From: a virus
Strand: one strand, 5' to 3'
Length of the DNA stretch: 64,000 bases
Virus record (IMG/VR): IMGVR_UViG_3300014720_000003
Span: 62,001-126,000 of that record
The notes under the pieces were generated by a model, which ran no database searches, had not been told where the DNA came from, and was given only the letters and a program-made list of their open reading frames with translations. Positions 61,815-64,000 of this stretch are shown in pieces. A program made the translations under genes and the position numbers. Position 1 is the stretch's first letter, and each line of letters opens with the position of its first letter.

Positions 61815-62678
61815 TTAAGTTTGATTAGTTAATATATGTAATGGTTTATCAAAATAATGAAAATACATAGGATCATATTCTGGATTCCATAATCCTTCTT
61901 TTGATGTGTGTCCCCAAGGATCAAAAAACAACTCATGATTATTTACTGAATAACAGTATTCATTCCAATATTTTTTTATCATATATGCTGGTGAAGAATG
62001 ATACCATGATATAAAACAAGATCTATTAAAATTTGCACCAATATAAGCATGATAGCTTTTTCTTGATATTTCGAAGATAAACAATCTATTATTTAGTGGT
62101 AAAACAGATTTGTATAATGAACCATCTAGATTTTCATAAACACCAGTTCCGCCCCCATCGTTTTCAGTAATATTTTCTGGATGATCGAAATAATATAATA
62201 GAGCAACACTTCTACATAATTTATTAGTATTTGGTTGTAGATCCTGACTATCATCTTCGTATACACAATTAGGAGTCGCTATATCTGCATTCGTATTAGC
62301 AAATGAACATATTGATAAGTCTCTATGTATAAAACCACTTTTGGATGGAGCTTTATGTAAATGTATAGCCGGTGCGATGTATGGTGATGTAATTATATCA
62401 AACGTGTTTTCTACAAAACTTTTAAGAGTTTGAGATGCAAATAAATCAAATCCATTAATACATTCTTGTAATTTTAAACCCTTAATATATGCTTCATAAT
62501 TACTACTATTTCTAGTTGTTTGATTATATGGTATAGTGTTTTGTATTAGAAATGAAAAATATGGAATAATCTGATTGTATATATTATTTTTAAGTAGATT
62601 ATCTATAATAATATGTTTATATGGCTTTGTATAATGCTTAACGTCCAGATTATCTGATATATGAGGATGATCTAGCAT
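61815..62678 (-). CDS. 2-oxoglutarate/Fe(II)-dependent oxygenase-like protein
   Basis: 287 residues. The core has FIHRDLS (His118, Asp120), GGTGVYENL, and SRKSYHAYIGANFNRSCFISW (His210, Arg219), i.e. the H-x-D...H...R pattern that binds iron and 2-oxoglutarate, as in prolyl-hydroxylase-type proteins. Possible hydroxylation of protein side chains, sugars or nucleic acid. Neighbours are a dehydrogenase and thioredoxin-like gene. Confidence 0.7.
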   Translation of the reverse strand: MLDHPHISDNLDVKHYTKPYKHIIIDNLLKNNIYNQIIPYFSFLIQNTIPYNQTTRNSSNYEAYIKGLKLQECINGFDLFASQTLKSFVENTFDIITSPYIAPAIHLHKAPSKSGFIHRDLSICSFANTNADIATPNCVYEDDSQDLQPNTNKLCRSVALLYYFDHPENITENDGGGTGVYENLDGSLYKSVLPLNNRLFIFEISRKSYHAYIGANFNRSCFISWYHSSPAYMIKKYWNEYCYSVNNHELFFDPWGHTSKEGLWNPEYDPMYFHYFDKPLHILTNQT

Positions 62679-63303
62679 TTTTTACAGTCTCGATAGTATC
62701 GTGATAAAATGTTATGCTTCTTATAGAAGTATCAAAATTAATATTTTCCAATAGACATTTAGAAAAATTTCTTACATGAGAATGAAAATGGTCGGGATAT
62801 ACTCTCTGATTGTTGTGTTTCCAATATATAATATTGTTTTCCTCATAAAATCTATTGGTATAGTCATTGCTTCCATATAATACACATGGCCTAAATATAA
62901 GTACATTTTTTATATTTGTAGAGATAATTAAATTTTCGATCTCTTTTTTATTTTGACCATATGAGTATAGTGGATCATTAATTTCAAAACCACCAAATAC
63001 TGCTAAAGTAGAAATAAAAATATATCTATGAAAAGATACAGTTTGTATAATGTTTAGGAAATGATTAATATTATAGCAAGAGAAGTCTATGATTGTGTCG
63101 TAGTATTTATTTCTTAATAACTGACATTTATGTATATCTTCTCTATCTAGTTTAATCCAATTTAAATAAGGAAATAGATTCTTATTTGTTAAACCCCTAT
63201 TAGCGAGATCTGGATAAATATTATTCTCCATACATAATTCTACAAAATCTCTACCAACCATCTGTGTGCCGCCAAGAACCAGCATATGTTTATCATTTTC
63301 CAT
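62650..63303 (-). CDS. NAD-dependent epimerase/dehydratase-like (SDR) protein, short
   Basis: 217 residues. LVLGGTQMVGRDFVE (dinucleotide loop), IIDFSCYN, FISTLAVFG, and YSYGQNKKEIE with Tyr-x-x-x-Lys. The usual C-terminal substrate domain is short (family members are near 300), so it may be truncated or minimal. Sugar-nucleotide or glycan work likely. Overlaps ruvB by 11 bases. Confidence 0.65.
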   Translation of the reverse strand: MENDKHMLVLGGTQMVGRDFVELCMENNIYPDLANRGLTNKNLFPYLNWIKLDREDIHKCQLLRNKYYDTIIDFSCYNINHFLNIIQTVSFHRYIFISTLAVFGGFEINDPLYSYGQNKKEIENLIISTNIKNVLIFRPCVLYGSNDYTNRFYEENNIIYWKHNNQRVYPDHFHSHVRNFSKCLLENINFDTSIRSITFYHDTIETVKNARSSSYIR

Positions 63304-64000
63304 TAGTGTGTCCTAATACCCTACCTTTCTGAGTTCTTAATACAAAACCCATACGAATAAGATATGGTTCTATACTATTCTCTATCGTTTCTAGTGCTAT
63401 TCCAGTTACAGATGATATAGACTTTAATCCGAGTGGATTACCCCTATTCTTCTTTAGTACATCCAAGTATATTCTATCATAGGCATCCAGACCATTTTTA
63501 TCAATACCTTGAAGATTGAAAATATCGTCTACAGATGAATGTTTACCAGTACATGAAATATAGTTCTGATACCATTGTAATCTAGCATTTAAAATACGAG
63601 GAGTCCCTTTACTCCTTTGTGCTATTTCTAATAAATCAGAATCACTTATCATTAGTCCGAGCTTTTGGGCGTTCAATCCTGCTAGTTTGGCTAACTCATC
63701 GTCACTATAAAAACTCAAATGTTCCTTGATAGTAAATCGGTCATAAAATGGTTGACTCAAACTACCACCACTAGTTGTTGCTCCTACTAGAGTAAATGCT
63801 GGAATCTCTATTTCTTCTGGCTCTTTATCCATAACTATACTAAACTTGAAATCCTCCATCACAGGATAGAGAAATTCTTCAACCAGTTTGGGTAGTCTAT
63901 GGATTTCGTCTATAAAAAATACTGATCGTTTGGTCATCCTAAACATATAGGGCAAAATTGCTTTTACGCTTCTAAGATTAGCAGCATTTGCCGTATACAG
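63293..64000 (-). CDS. ruvB: Holliday junction ATPase RuvB (5' end outside window)
   Basis: The frame runs off the right edge, so the N-terminal part with Walker A is missing; about 235 residues are visible. Walker B VFFIDEIHRL, sensor FTLVGATTSGG, the arginine-finger-region GTPRILNARL and the C-terminal winged helix (LGLKSISSVTGI, ENSIEPYLIRMGFVLRTQKG) are RuvB-specific. RuvB drives branch migration; no ruvA or ruvC was recognised in the window. A TTG/ATG inside the frame near 63955 is not the true start. Confidence 0.88.
   Translation of the reverse strand: MYTANAANLRSVKAILPYMFRMTKRSVFFIDEIHRLPKLVEEFLYPVMEDFKFSIVMDKEPEEIEIPAFTLVGATTSGGSLSQPFYDRFTIKEHLSFYSDDELAKLAGLNAQKLGLMISDSDLLEIAQRSKGTPRILNARLQWYQNYISCTGKHSSVDDIFNLQGIDKNGLDAYDRIYLDVLKKNRGNPLGLKSISSVTGIALETIENSIEPYLIRMGFVLRTQKGRVLGHTNGK

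Noticed and set aside
1-64000. tRNA genes, rRNA genes, CRISPR arrays, IS elements, integrase and attachment sites
   Set aside because: Looked for in gaps and by family motifs; none recognised. Gaps over 40 bases are few and are described by promoters, hairpins or small genes.

Overview
The window looks like 64 kb from inside the genome of a large tailed double-stranded DNA phage (Caudoviricetes type). It is AT-rich and almost entirely coding. The virion side is shown by a long Ala/Gly-rich tape-measure-like protein, baseplate-like proteins, fibre and beta-helix proteins and a holin-like membrane protein. The replication side is a nearly complete phage-owned set. No tRNA, rRNA, CRISPR array or insertion sequence was recognised. 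The host cannot be named from the sequence, but sigma-70-type promoters and Shine-Dalgarno sites point to a bacterium. Both ends of the window cut through genes: a tape-measure-like gene on the left and ruvB on the right.

Layout. Positions 2-10840 (plus strand) hold five tail genes. From 10841 to 64000 every gene lies on the minus strand, so transcription runs right to left and meets the tail genes head-on with no spacer. In minus-strand reading order: 64000-58777 has ruvB, a small dehydrogenase, a 2-oxoglutarate oxygenase, an exported thioredoxin-like protein, an actin-like ATPase, an HNH nuclease and an exported trypsin-like protease. 58556-52018 is sugar and nucleotide metabolism (glycosyltransferases, GDP-mannose epimerase-like protein, GMP reductase, deoxyribosyltransferase-like protein). 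52031-46171 has a virion-like fusion protein, a ferritin-like protein, a PAP2 phosphatase, a sigma factor, a ClpP-like protease and a DeoC-like protein. 46105-41180 is virion and fibre genes, beginning with a small gene that has its own leader and terminator. 41163-37140 is a cluster of small membrane or exported proteins around a papain-like protease. 37104-17791 is nucleotide supply and replication: dCMP deaminase, class II ribonucleotide reductase carrying an intein, PhoH, RecA, DnaB, primase, dNMP kinase, RecB-like nuclease, a DNA polymerase III alpha split over two genes, and SSB. 17726-10841 is again glycosyltransferases plus nucleases and a possible annealing pair.

How the genes work together. 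The replisome is of bacterial type (DnaE-like polymerase, DnaQ-like exonuclease, DnaB, DnaG, SSB), with RecA, RuvB and PD-(D/E)XK nucleases for recombination. Reductase, deaminase, dNMP kinase and GMP reductase adjust the nucleotide pools. About ten glycosyltransferase-related genes, a sugar-nucleotide epimerase and a hydroxylase-type oxygenase suggest that the phage modifies its own virion proteins or the host surface. Several proteases and exported redox proteins act on the envelope or in virion maturation.

Most notable: (1) DnaE is cut in two between palm and fingers, with a proofreading exonuclease and a 59-aa gene in the cut and no intein halves; (2) the intein in the reductase sits exactly before the predicted radical cysteine, but its C-terminus reads Arg-Arg where His-Asn is expected; (3) five genes under 60 codons, each locked to its neighbours by ATGA or longer overlaps; (4) a near-consensus promoter that would make the dCMP deaminase mRNA nearly leaderless; (5) a membrane-protein and cysteine-protease cluster with no recognisable peptidoglycan hydrolase.
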